Positions 25,655 to 34,569 of a DNA stretch of 64,000 nt are shown here, in pieces. The DNA comes from Ignavibacteriota bacterium (GTDB lineage Bacteria; Bacteroidota; Ignavibacteria; UBA10030; SZUA-254). A program made the position numbers and the translations under genes. The notes beneath the pieces are model-generated. The model saw nothing but the letters and a program-made list of their open reading frames with translations. It did no database searches and was not told the origin of the DNA. Numbering within the stretch: position 1 is the stretch's first letter; the number at the start of each line of letters is the position of its first letter. The DNA is taken from assembly GCA_016212665.1 (NCBI GenBank), contig JACREZ010000005.1, positions 1 to 64,000 on the forward strand, given 5' to 3'.

Positions 25655-28600
25655 ATGAAACAATTCATAGATATTCTAAAAGAAAAAGTTCTCGTCTTCG
25701 ACGGCGCTACCGGAACGCACCTGCAAGGACAGAACTTAACTGCAGATGATTTCGGCGGTGAGCATCTTAACGGATGCAATGAGTATCTTGTTATTTCAAA
25801 ACCGTCCGCTGTGGAGAATGTTCATGCAGATTATCTCGATGCCGGTTGCGATGTGATTGAAACGGATACGTTTGGAGGAACGTCCATTGTTTTGGCAGAA
25901 TACAATTTAACCGAGCGTGCTTATGAGTTGAATTTCAAAGCGGCGCAAATTGCAAAACGGGTTGCGACGGACTTTTCATCAAACAATCATCAACGGTTTG
26001 TCTGCGGTTCGCTCGGACCGACCACAAAACTTCCTTCGCTTGGTCATATCAAATTCAAAGAGATGGCTGAGTCGTTTAAGATTCAGGCAAAAGGATTGGT
26101 TGAAGGGGGCGTTGATTTGCTTTCCGTCGAGACGTGTCAGGATATTCTTCAAACAAAAGCCGCGTTGTACGGCATCTTCGAATATTTTGAAGAAACTCGA
26201 ACACGAGTTCCGGTTATTGTATCCATTACGATTGAAACCATGGGAACGATGTTGCTGGGAACCGAGATTGCAGCGGCATTGACTTCTCTCGAACCGTTCG
26301 ATGTAGATGTAATTGGGATGAACTGCGCAACGGGACCGAAAGAAATGTCGGAGAATGTCCGATATCTTTGCTCGAACAGTCCTAAGCCGATTCTTGTTAT
26401 GCCGAATGCGGGATTGCCGGAAAATGTTGGTGGAAGAGCGCACTATCATTTGTCGCCGGAAGATTTTACACATTATTTATCTCACTTTGTAAAAGATTTG
26501 GGAGTGAACATCGTCGGCGGTTGTTGCGGCACAACGAAGGAACATATTCGCCAACTTGTGAAGGCAGTTGGAAATCTCGCGCCAACAAAACGGAATTGGA
26601 GTTTCACACCGAGTGTGTCGAGTTTGTATCAATCTATTCCGCTTCAGATTGATAATCCTCCCTTGTTTGTTGGTGAACGAACGAACGCGAACGGAAGCAA
26701 GCAATTCCGCGACCTTCTTGCAAAAGAAGATTGGGAAGGAATTGTTGGAATGGGTAAAGATGCGGCAAGAGAAGGCTCGCACATGGTTGATGTTTGCGCG
26801 GCGTATGTCGGGAGAAATGAAACAAGCGACATGCACGAAATCATTACTCGATTCAACACACAAGTAACTCTTCCAATTGTCATTGATTCAACTGAATCGC
26901 CGGTGATTGAAGAAGCGTTGCAACTCATTGCAGGGAAATCAATTATCAACTCCATCAATCTTGAAGACGGAGAAGAGAGAATCAATAAGATTGTTCCGTT
27001 GTGTAAAAAGTACGGCGCGGCGGTTATCGCTCTCACGATTGATGAGCAGGGAATGGCAAAAACGGCGGAACATAAACTTGCTATTGCCAAACGAATATAT
27101 GATTTGGTAGTAAATAAATACAAGATGAAACCGCACGACCTTATTTTCGATACGCTGACGTTTACACTTGGTTCCGGTGATGAAGAGTTCAGACGGGCAG
27201 GAATTGAAACGATTAAAGCAATCAAACTCATCAAGAAAGAATTTCCTGAAGTCAAAACACTTCTTGGAGTCAGTAATATTTCTTTTGGATTGTCACCACA
27301 TGCACGACATGCAATCAATAGCGTGTTTCTGCATTATGCAGTTGAGGCAGGATTGGATTTAGCAATCGTTCATGCAGCGAAGATAATGCCTCTGTTCAAA
27401 CTTGATGAGAAGGCGAGAGAACTTTGTCGTCAGTTGATTTTTGATGAACGCAAGTTTGAGACGATTGACGGAACCGTGAAATGTGTTTACGACCCGCTCA
27501 CTGAATTGATGGCACACTTTGCTTCACAAAAAGGAGAGAAGAAGGAAGCCAAAGTACAGTCGGGAACTGTTGAAGAGCGATTGAAGAACAGGATTATTGA
27601 CGGCGATAAAGTTGGCTTGCAGAAAGATTTGGATGAAGCCCTGAAAACATATCCCCCGTTGGAAATCATCAACAATATTTTGCTTGATGGAATGAAGACC
27701 GTTGGTGAATTATTCGGAAGCGGACAAATGCAATTGCCGTTTGTTCTTCAATCTGCTGAGGTAATGAAGTCTGCCGTCGCGCATCTTGAGCAATTCATGG
27801 ATAAAGCAGATTCAACATCAAAGGGAACGATGGTGATTGCAACGGTGAAGGGAGACGTCCACGACATCGGAAAGAATTTGGTTGATATTATTCTGACAAA
27901 CAACGGTTACAAAGTTGTCAATCTCGGAATCAAATGTTCGATTGAGACAATGCTTCATGCTGTAGAAGAACACAATGCCGATGCAATCGGAATGAGCGGT
28001 TTGTTGGTGAAATCAACGCTCATCATGAAAGAAAATCTTGAAGTGATGAACGAGCAGAATGTTACTATTCCTGTCGTGCTTGGCGGCGCCGCGCTAACGC
28101 GTAGATATGTCGAACAGGATTTGAAGCCGGTTTACAAAGGCAAACTTTCTTATGCGAACGATGCGTTCGATGGATTACATTTTATGGAAGAACTTGCTTC
28201 AAACAAAGCAAGTGGAATTCCAATCGAACAAAGTGAAATAGTTTCCGAACTTGAAACTGACGAGGAAGAAACTCTAACAGGATTGGAAGCGAAGATTGCA
28301 TTGTCATTGAAATCGGATGAAGTACAAATACTCTCTTCAATCAAACCGGCAGAGCAAATACCAACGCCGCCTTTTTGGGGAACAAAAGTCATCGAAGATA
28401 TTTCGCTTGATGAAGTATTCAAGTACATCAATGAAGTTGCTCTCTTTCGCGGGCAATGGCAGGTGAGGAAGGGGAAGATGGCTCCATCCGAATACGAGAG
28501 ATTGTTGGAGGAGAAAATCTACCCTGAGTTAGAGAAGTTAAAGTTAAAAGTAAAAAGTGAAAAGTTATTACAACCGAAGGTTGTGTATGGCTATTTTCCT

Positions 28601-29200
28601 TGTTACTCCGATGGAAATGATTTGATTGTTTGCCACAACGATGAAGTAATCCGCAATCCGAAATCCCTGCCCGCCGCTTCGCTTTGGCAGGCGGGTGAAA
28701 TCCGAAATCTTCGCTTCACGTATCCTCGTCAATCCAAAGACCGCCACCTTTGTATTTCTGATTTCTTCGCTCCGAAAGACTCAGGTAAAGTTGATGTAGT
28801 TGTTTTTCATTTAGTAACGATGGGGAACGTTGCATCGGAGTATGCACAGGAATTGTTCAAATCAAACAATTACAAAGATTATCTCTACTTTCATGGATTG
28901 AGTGTCGAAGCTACTGAAGCGTTGGCGGAGATGTGGCATAAAAGAATCAGAGAGGAACTTAAGATTGCACAGAACGATTCTCCTGAGATGAAGAAACTGT
29001 TCAGTCAGAAATATCAAGGTTCACGATACAGTTTTGGCTATCCTGCCTGTCCGAATCTCGAAGACCATGTAAAGTTGTTTGAATTACTGAAACCTGAGCG
29101 AATCGGTGTTGAATTAACGGAGGAATTTCAACTTGTTCCTGAACAGAGTACGGATGCGATTATTGTGCATCATCCGGAGGCGAGGTATTTTAATATCTGA
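25655..29200 (+). CDS. metH: Cobalamin-dependent methionine synthase
   Basis: 1181 residues in the full four-module order: homocysteine domain (about 1-310) with zinc cysteines in GMNCATG and GGCCGTT; pterin domain (about 330-610) with VGERTNANGS; cobalamin domain with GDVHDIGKNLV (about 733-743) and its axial His; and the SAM-activation domain at the C-terminus ending in GVELTEEFQLVPEQSTDA. It transfers a methyl group from methyl-tetrahydrofolate to homocysteine. A short palindromic insertion lies in the activation domain near 28664-28693. It is slightly shorter than the E. coli enzyme. Confidence 0.97.
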   Translation: MKQFIDILKEKVLVFDGATGTHLQGQNLTADDFGGEHLNGCNEYLVISKPSAVENVHADYLDAGCDVIETDTFGGTSIVLAEYNLTERAYELNFKAAQIAKRVATDFSSNNHQRFVCGSLGPTTKLPSLGHIKFKEMAESFKIQAKGLVEGGVDLLSVETCQDILQTKAALYGIFEYFEETRTRVPVIVSITIETMGTMLLGTEIAAALTSLEPFDVDVIGMNCATGPKEMSENVRYLCSNSPKPILVMPNAGLPENVGGRAHYHLSPEDFTHYLSHFVKDLGVNIVGGCCGTTKEHIRQLVKAVGNLAPTKRNWSFTPSVSSLYQSIPLQIDNPPLFVGERTNANGSKQFRDLLAKEDWEGIVGMGKDAAREGSHMVDVCAAYVGRNETSDMHEIITRFNTQVTLPIVIDSTESPVIEEALQLIAGKSIINSINLEDGEERINKIVPLCKKYGAAVIALTIDEQGMAKTAEHKLAIAKRIYDLVVNKYKMKPHDLIFDTLTFTLGSGDEEFRRAGIETIKAIKLIKKEFPEVKTLLGVSNISFGLSPHARHAINSVFLHYAVEAGLDLAIVHAAKIMPLFKLDEKARELCRQLIFDERKFETIDGTVKCVYDPLTELMAHFASQKGEKKEAKVQSGTVEERLKNRIIDGDKVGLQKDLDEALKTYPPLEIINNILLDGMKTVGELFGSGQMQLPFVLQSAEVMKSAVAHLEQFMDKADSTSKGTMVIATVKGDVHDIGKNLVDIILTNNGYKVVNLGIKCSIETMLHAVEEHNADAIGMSGLLVKSTLIMKENLEVMNEQNVTIPVVLGGAALTRRYVEQDLKPVYKGKLSYANDAFDGLHFMEELASNKASGIPIEQSEIVSELETDEEETLTGLEAKIALSLKSDEVQILSSIKPAEQIPTPPFWGTKVIEDISLDEVFKYINEVALFRGQWQVRKGKMAPSEYERLLEEKIYPELEKLKLKVKSEKLLQPKVVYGYFPCYSDGNDLIVCHNDEVIRNPKSLPAASLWQAGEIRNLRFTYPRQSKDRHLCISDFFAPKDSGKVDVVVFHLVTMGNVASEYAQELFKSNNYKDYLYFHGLSVEATEALAEMWHKRIREELKIAQNDSPEMKKLFSQKYQGSRYSFGYPACPNLEDHVKLFELLKPERIGVELTEEFQLVPEQSTDAIIVHHPEARYFNI

Positions 29201-29224
29201 TGGTTTGGATTACAAAATAAAACT

Positions 29225-29557
29225 ATGTACTTGCCTAATGCTGAAAACGTAGTAATTGCAAAGAAGAAAATTACTGAGTACCTTCTTTCTGATGTTCATC
29301 CGATAGGAAGAACGAAAGCAAATTACCTTAAACGATTTGGTTTTGAATTACAACGATGGGAAATACTAAGAGAAGCATTGCGAAAACTTGTGGTGGAGTT
29401 TGAAGTTTCTTCTGTCCAATCATCTCCACATGGGACACGTTATGTGATTGATGGGAACATACAAACGCCCGATGGACGTAATCCTCTCATTAGGACAATC
29501 TGGGTGATTGACAAAGAAAAAATAAACCCTCACTTTGTTACAGCATTTCCACTATAA
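29225..29557 (+). CDS. DUF6883 protein, toxin-like
   Basis: 110 residues beginning LPNAENVVIAKKKITEYLLS and ending RTIWVIDKEKINPHFVTAFPL, the layout of DUF6883. The domain also appears at the C-terminus of polymorphic toxins and in free-standing pairs with small proteins like the next gene. The conserved GxxKAxyFxxxGF-like segment is present as IGRTKANYLKRFGF. A ribonuclease-type toxic role is suspected from family context only. Confidence 0.7.
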   Translation: MYLPNAENVVIAKKKITEYLLSDVHPIGRTKANYLKRFGFELQRWEILREALRKLVVEFEVSSVQSSPHGTRYVIDGNIQTPDGRNPLIRTIWVIDKEKINPHFVTAFPL

Positions 29558-29569
29558 TTTAAATAAGGA

Positions 29570-29800
29570 ATGAATATGCTAAATGAACTTGATACAGTCG
29601 TATTGACTACCGATGTACCTGAGCATCATCTTCAAAAAGGAGATGTCGGTATCATCGTCCACTCGTACACAAACTCTGACGGTTATGAAGTAGAATTTGT
29701 AACGCTTGGAGGTGAGACGATTGCCGTTCTGACTCTTTCATCTACGCAGATTCGTGTTGCTGACAAACGTGCGATTCCACATGTCAGGATGGTTGCATAA
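29570..29800 (+). CDS. DUF4926 protein, probable partner of DUF6883
   Basis: 76 residues with the small beta-barrel DUF4926 pattern: ELDTVVLTTDVPEHHLQKGD, GIIVHSY, YEVEFVTLGGET, VLTLSSTQIR. DUF4926 proteins are regularly encoded beside DUF6883 proteins, suggesting a toxin-immunity or toxin-antitoxin pair. AAGGA precedes the ATG at 29570; a second ATG at 29576 is possible. Confidence 0.75.
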   Translation: MNMLNELDTVVLTTDVPEHHLQKGDVGIIVHSYTNSDGYEVEFVTLGGETIAVLTLSSTQIRVADKRAIPHVRMVA

Positions 29801-29866
29801 CTATGTTGTTACAACCCACTAAATTTTATTGGATATTTTCCCCCTTTTTGCTATACTTACGCCCGA

Positions 29867-30229
29867 ATGAATGAAGAGCAATTCAAGCGTGGAATTGATG
29901 AGTTTAATAATCACATGTTCTTTGAATGTCACGACACGCTTGAGGATTTATGGCACGAAACACGAGGTCATGACCGGTTGTTTCTTCAAGGATTGATTCA
30001 AATTTCTGTCGGCTTCTATCACTTCCTGAACAAAAATTTCAAAGGTGCGCATAGCCAATGGACGAAAGCGCAACAAAAATTAGAACAGTACCGTCCGCAT
30101 CATCGAACTCTCGACGTGGATTCTGTGATGAATGAAATTCCAAAATGGCTTACGCTCGCAGGCAAAGGTTTAGAAGGAGAGAGAGTCGAAGTTGACGAAA
30201 CACAAATACCGAAATTACTTTACCACTGA
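29867..30229 (+). CDS. DUF309 protein
   Basis: 120 residues of the helical DUF309 family. The signature FNNHMFFECHDTLEDLWHE contains the conserved His-Glu/Asp pattern, followed by FLQGLIQISVGFYHF. DUF309 proteins are predicted metal-dependent or scaffold helical bundles of unknown biochemical role. It lies before a ferredoxin gene with a 21-bp gap. Confidence 0.88.
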   Translation: MNEEQFKRGIDEFNNHMFFECHDTLEDLWHETRGHDRLFLQGLIQISVGFYHFLNKNFKGAHSQWTKAQQKLEQYRPHHRTLDVDSVMNEIPKWLTLAGKGLEGERVEVDETQIPKLLYH

Positions 30230-30250
30230 ACAATAACTAAAGGACCTTTT

Positions 30251-30595
30251 ATGGCAACAATGATAACCGAAGAATGTATCAATTGCGGCGCGTGTGAACC
30301 CGAATGTCCGAACACTGCAATCTACGCAGGCGGAGCACAGTACGAGTTCAACGGACAAATGTTTGATGCACTCTCAAACGATTTCTACTACATCGTTCCT
30401 GAAAAATGTACGGAATGTGTAGGTCACTTTGATCAGGAACAATGCGCGGCGGTATGTCCCGTTGATTGCTGTGTCCCTGACCCGAATCATGTCGAAAGTG
30501 AAGAACTACTTTTTGACAGAGCAAAACAAATTCACCCTGATAGAGCATTCAATGATTTGAGTGAAACAAACTCTCACTTCAGGAAGAACGCTTAA
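30251..30595 (+). CDS. 2[4Fe-4S] ferredoxin (YfhL type)
   Basis: 114 residues with two cluster motifs: CINCGACEPECP (residues about 10-21) and CTECVGHFDQEQCAAVCPVDC, in which the second cluster has an enlarged C-x8-C spacing typical of YfhL/FdxN-like ferredoxins. A C-terminal helix of about 35 residues follows. It is a low-potential electron carrier; the partner is not evident. A terminator follows. Confidence 0.93.
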   Translation: MATMITEECINCGACEPECPNTAIYAGGAQYEFNGQMFDALSNDFYYIVPEKCTECVGHFDQEQCAAVCPVDCCVPDPNHVESEELLFDRAKQIHPDRAFNDLSETNSHFRKNA

Positions 30596-30616
30596 CTCTC
30601 GACTGATGTTTGATTT

Positions 30617-30651
30617 GAGGTCGGTTGGTTCATTCCTTCCGACCTCTTTTT
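30617..30651 (+). terminator. Strong terminator after the ferredoxin gene
   Basis: GAGGTCGG and CCGACCTC form an 8-bp GC-rich stem around a 14-nt loop, followed by TTTTTATTT. Confidence 0.85.
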
Positions 30652-30716
30652 ATTTACTGTTGTATATCGGTTAGAGGTTATTGGTTTGAGTTTTGGTTAT
30701 TTTTGATTGAACAAAT

Positions 30717-31562
30717 ATGATGATTGGTAACTACGAATTATATCAAATAGAAACCGGACGATTTGCGCTCGATGGAGGCGCAATGTTCGGCATTATTCCC
30801 AAACCATTGTGGAGTAAAACGAATCCACCTGACGAGCGAAACAGAATTACACTTGCCGCCCGAGCATTATTGTTGATTGGCAATGGTCGAAAAATACTTA
30901 TTGATAATGGAAACGGCTCGAAGTTCACCGAGAAACAGGTTGATATTTACCGACTTGATATGACTCAGTTTGAGTTGAACAAATCATTGCAAGAAATCGG
31001 ATTGACTGCGGATGACATCACGGATGTAATTCTTACGCATCTCCATTTTGACCACGCTGGAGGTTCGACAGTAAAAGAGAACGGCGTGCTTCGACCGACT
31101 TTCAGAAATGCCAAGTATTATGTTCAGAAGGCGCATTGGGAACAGGCGATGAATCCAACCGAACGAGACAAAGGAAGTTTTATGTACGATGACTTCATGC
31201 CTCTCAAAGAGCATGGAGTACTTGAGTTTGTTGATGGAGAAGTTGAGTTATTTCCCAACATCCAAATGGTTGTGGTGAACGGACATACAGCCGCTCAACA
31301 ATTACCGAAAATCTCTGACGGGAACTCGACTTTGTTACATTGTTGTGATTTGTTTCCAACAACGGCGCATGTTCCGTTGCCATATATCATGGCGTATGAT
31401 TTACGTCCGTTGGTAACGCTCGAAGAACGAAAGAAGATTTTGAAACAAGCAACAGAGGAACATTGGCTCCTCTTTTTTGAGCATGACCCGAATACTGTTG
31501 CCGGAACGGTCAAATTGACGGATAAAGGTTACTCATTCGATAAAGTAGTTGATTTCAAATAA
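30717..31562 (+). CDS. MBL-fold metallo-hydrolase
   Basis: 281 residues with the metallo-beta-lactamase signature THLHFDHAGG (HxHxDH) and downstream metal ligands in NGHTAAQ and FFEHDPNT. The fold binds two zinc or iron ions. Typical homologues are lactonases, glyoxalase-like or quorum-quenching hydrolases; the substrate cannot be told from sequence. Cytoplasmic: no signal peptide. Confidence 0.9.
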   Translation: MMIGNYELYQIETGRFALDGGAMFGIIPKPLWSKTNPPDERNRITLAARALLLIGNGRKILIDNGNGSKFTEKQVDIYRLDMTQFELNKSLQEIGLTADDITDVILTHLHFDHAGGSTVKENGVLRPTFRNAKYYVQKAHWEQAMNPTERDKGSFMYDDFMPLKEHGVLEFVDGEVELFPNIQMVVVNGHTAAQQLPKISDGNSTLLHCCDLFPTTAHVPLPYIMAYDLRPLVTLEERKKILKQATEEHWLLFFEHDPNTVAGTVKLTDKGYSFDKVVDFK

Positions 31563-31582
31563 TGAGTATGTGTTGGAATACG

Positions 31583-31679
31583 GAAAACCGTTTTTGCGAG
31601 GGGTGGAGCAGGGTACTCTCAATCCCGCATTCTGTTCCACTTTCAAAAATTAGATTGCTTCGCTTCGCTCGCAATGACA
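31583..31679. repeat. Dispersed GATTGCTTCGC repeat copy
   Basis: CCCGCATTCTGTTCCACTTTC and AGATTGCTTCGCTTCGCTCG match the copies at 134-207 (inverted) and 7186-7244. Lies between the MBL gene and queG. Confidence 0.7.
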
Positions 31680-31731
31680 ATTTCATGGTGAATCGTTTTT
31701 GATTTTTCTGCATCAAACTACAAGATGATGG

Positions 31732-32685
31732 ATGCAATCACTTAAAAACATTATCAAGGAGAAAGCGTTCGAACTTGGTTTTTGCAAGGTTGGCATTGCA
31801 CCGATTACACGACTTGATGCAGAATCATTACAGTTACAGGAGTGGTTAAGTCGAGGTTATCACGCATCCATGTCGTGGATGGAACGGGGATTTGAAAAGC
31901 GAATTGACCCTACACTGATTCTTCCTGAAGCGAAGTCAATGCTTTGCGTAGCAATGAATTACTACACTCCTGTTCAACATTCATCGAACATTGAATCAGG
32001 GAAAATTTCGCGCTATGCTTGGGGAGATGATTATCATGAGATTATTCAAAAACGATTGGAAACGTTGCTTGAATTCATCAAACAGCAAAAGCTGGAAACT
32101 GTTGGGAAGGTCTATGTTGATACAGGTCCGGTCATGGACAAAGTGTGGGCGCAACGGGCAGGAATCGGTTGGGAAGGGAAACACACGAATGTTATTTCAC
32201 AGGAATATGGTTCGTGGCTGTTTCTTGGTGAAATCATCCTGAATATTGAATTCGAGTACGATTTTCCTACAACTGACCATTGCGGTGATTGTACACTCTG
32301 TATCGAAGCATGTCCGACAGATGCAATCGTTGAACCGTATGTTGTGGATGCAAACAAATGTATTTCGTATTTGACTATTGAGCATAGGAGTGAGATTGCA
32401 AAGGAGTTAGGTGAGAAGTTTGACAAATGGATTTACGGTTGCGACATCTGTCAGGATGTTTGTCCTTGGAATCACAAGTTCGGACAAGAAACTGAAATGC
32501 AAGAATTTTCTCCAAGAGAATTCAATCAAGCGCCTTTGTTGGAGGAACTTGCATCAATTACACAAGAAGAATTTTCAAAACGATTTCATCGTAGTCCTGT
32601 TAAGCGAACGAAAGTTCAGGGGCTTAGACGAAACGCACAAGTTATTTTAGATACAATGAAACAGAAAGAAAAGGAAAATACATGA
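31732..32685 (+). CDS. queG: Epoxyqueuosine reductase
   Basis: 317 residues. QueG is a cobalamin- and Fe-S-dependent enzyme that performs the last step of queuosine synthesis in tRNA. Two cluster motifs are visible, CGDCTLCIEACPTDAI and CDICQDVCPWN, plus the conserved VDTGPVMDK. Length is slightly below the E. coli protein (379), lacking the C-terminal HEAT-like extension. The stop overlaps the trxB start by 4 bp. TTG at 31732 serves as start. Confidence 0.93.
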   Translation: MQSLKNIIKEKAFELGFCKVGIAPITRLDAESLQLQEWLSRGYHASMSWMERGFEKRIDPTLILPEAKSMLCVAMNYYTPVQHSSNIESGKISRYAWGDDYHEIIQKRLETLLEFIKQQKLETVGKVYVDTGPVMDKVWAQRAGIGWEGKHTNVISQEYGSWLFLGEIILNIEFEYDFPTTDHCGDCTLCIEACPTDAIVEPYVVDANKCISYLTIEHRSEIAKELGEKFDKWIYGCDICQDVCPWNHKFGQETEMQEFSPREFNQAPLLEELASITQEEFSKRFHRSPVKRTKVQGLRRNAQVILDTMKQKEKENT

Positions 32686-33632
32686 ACTCGAACAATCATT
32701 ACAAAGTAATTATTATCGGCTCAGGTCCGGCAGGATTGACTGCCGCGCTTTACACAGGACGAGCAAATCTTAACCCGCTTGTCTTTGAAGGACATCAGCC
32801 CGGTGGACAACTTACGATTACGACAGAAGTCGAAAACTATCCCGGATTTCCTGAAGGGATTCTCGGTCCTGAATTGATGGATTTATTCAGAAAACAGGCG
32901 CAACGGTTTAATGCCAAGACGCTCTTTCAGGATGTTACCAAAGTGGATTTCTCTCAGAGTCCGTTCAAAGTTTGGTCTGATACGGAAGAATACACTGCTG
33001 ACTCAGTTATCATTTCGACAGGAGCATCAGCAAAATTGTTGAACATCGAATCAGAAAAGAAATTTATGGGCTACGGAGTTTCTGCCTGTGCGACATGCGA
33101 CGGATTCTTTTTCAGAGGATTGGAAGTAGCAATCGTCGGCGGCGGTGATACAGCGCTGGAGGAAGCTAATTATTTAACACGGTTCGCTTCAAAAGTACAT
33201 GTCATTCATCGAAGGGACCAACTTCGTGCATCAAAGATTATGCAGGAACGGGCAATGGCAAATCCGAAAATTTCTTTCATTTGGAACTCGGCAGTTGAGG
33301 AAGTGCTTGGAAAAGAGGAAAACGGGAGAAAATCAGTTACAGGTGTTCGTCTAAAAAATCTCAAGACAGGTGGCGTTAATGAAATGAAACTGGATGGCTT
33401 GTTTGTCGCAATCGGACATCAACCAAATGTATCGCTGTTCAAGGGACAGATTGAAATGGATGAAAAGGAATACATTAAAGTGAAGTCGGGTTCAACTGCG
33501 ACAAATATTCCCGGAGTATTTGCGGCAGGTGATGTAGCAGATTCTGTTTATCGTCAAGCTGTTACAGCGGCAGGTTCAGGTTGCGCCGCGGCGATAGATA
33601 CCGAACGGTATTTGGAAACTTTGCACCTGTAA
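32682..33632 (+). CDS. trxB: Thioredoxin reductase
   Basis: 316 residues, flavoprotein of the TrxB family. FAD-binding GSGPAGLTAALYTGRANL near the N-terminus, redox-active CATCD (about 135-139), NADPH motif GGGDTALEEANYL, and the C-terminal FAD motif GVFAAGDVAD. It reduces thioredoxin with NADPH. Coupled to queG by an ATGA overlap, an unusual but plausible operon since both depend on reducing power. Confidence 0.97.
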   Translation: MNSNNHYKVIIIGSGPAGLTAALYTGRANLNPLVFEGHQPGGQLTITTEVENYPGFPEGILGPELMDLFRKQAQRFNAKTLFQDVTKVDFSQSPFKVWSDTEEYTADSVIISTGASAKLLNIESEKKFMGYGVSACATCDGFFFRGLEVAIVGGGDTALEEANYLTRFASKVHVIHRRDQLRASKIMQERAMANPKISFIWNSAVEEVLGKEENGRKSVTGVRLKNLKTGGVNEMKLDGLFVAIGHQPNVSLFKGQIEMDEKEYIKVKSGSTATNIPGVFAAGDVADSVYRQAVTAAGSGCAAAIDTERYLETLHL

Positions 33633-33910
33633 GAATTTTTAGTTTGTAGTTTTGGGTTTTTAGTTTTGGTTTGAAGTTTCCTGTTTCCTGTTTTCAGTTT
33701 ACGGTTTTTACATTTCTCTGATACGACAGATTGACAGCCAAGCGATGAAAAATTTGCTCCAAAAAAGACAGCCTGACAATGGAAGATGGAACAAGATTTA
33801 TATTACTTTGATTTCAAACAAAAAACAAAGTCTTCCTTTTGGCACAATGATTGAAAATAGAAGAAGCACAATCATTCAATCAATCATTCACAATATAAAG
33901 GAAAATATTT
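33633..33910. other. Non-coding gap before hsp20
   Basis: The 278-bp gap begins with T/G-rich simple sequence (TTTAGTTTGTAGTTTTGGG type) and ends with the Hsp20 leader. No CIRCE inverted repeat is visible. A short open frame at 33745-33981 overlaps the hsp20 start and is not supported. Confidence 0.5.
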
Positions 33911-34393
33911 ATGTCAGTTATTCGATGGAAACCTCTCAGAGATGTCACAGCATGGCATCCGGCAAACGATGTCACAAATGAATTTACAACGATGCAACGG
34001 GAAATGGACCGCATGTTCGACCGATTTCTCCGGGGCGGAGTTGTAGAGGATGAGACTGCGTGTGCTTGGTTGCCTCCGGTTGATATTCTTGAGAAGGAAA
34101 ACGAATTCCTCGTTCATGTCGAACTTCCCGGAGTTGATAAGAACGATGTAAAGATTAACGTTGCCAATTCGGTTCTCACCATCAAAGGAGAGAAGAAATC
34201 GGTGACAGAATCGAAAGAGAAGAACTATCACCGGATGGAGCGTTGCTACGGTTCATTCCAACGTTCGTTCTCACTGCCGACTTCAGTGAAGGCAGACAAA
34301 ATCGAGGCTTCCTACAACAATGGCATTTTGGAAATCTCCCTGCCAAAAGTTGAAGAAGCAAAACCGAAGGAAATCGAAGTGAAAGTGAAGTAA
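33911..34393 (+). CDS. Small heat-shock protein (Hsp20/alpha-crystallin)
   Basis: 160 residues: an N-terminal arm with MQREMDRMFDRF, then the alpha-crystallin domain (about 48-145) with VHVELPGVDKNDVKINV and the GILEISLPK signature, and a short C-terminal extension. It is an ATP-independent holdase that binds unfolding proteins. AAGGAAAATATTT precedes the ATG at 33911. Confidence 0.95.
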   Translation: MSVIRWKPLRDVTAWHPANDVTNEFTTMQREMDRMFDRFLRGGVVEDETACAWLPPVDILEKENEFLVHVELPGVDKNDVKINVANSVLTIKGEKKSVTESKEKNYHRMERCYGSFQRSFSLPTSVKADKIEASYNNGILEISLPKVEEAKPKEIEVKVK

Positions 34394-34494
34394 ACTTCAC
34401 GGGTTACTGGTTTTCGGTTCTTGGTTACAGTTTATTGTTTGCTGTTGACTCGGTACTAAATCAGAACAAATACTTCATGACTTATTTCTATCAG

Positions 34495-34522
34495 AAGGGT
34501 CGTCGCAAGCGACCCTTTTTTG
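34495..34522 (+). terminator. Terminator after hsp20
   Basis: AAGGGTCG and CGACCCTT form an 8-bp stem around a 7-nt loop, followed by TTTTT. About 100 bp after the Hsp20 stop. Confidence 0.85.
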
Positions 34523-34569
34523 TTATTGAACTTTTTCAACCTATAAAGAGTTTAGTGTAAAAATTCATT

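Noticed and set aside
33745-33981. Open frame overlapping the start of hsp20
   Set aside because: Unsupported; the Hsp20 start at 33911 has a clear Shine-Dalgarno and family signature.
34523-34569. yybP-ykoY riboswitch before TerC
   Set aside because: The 47 bp after the terminator is too short and lacks the conserved structure.
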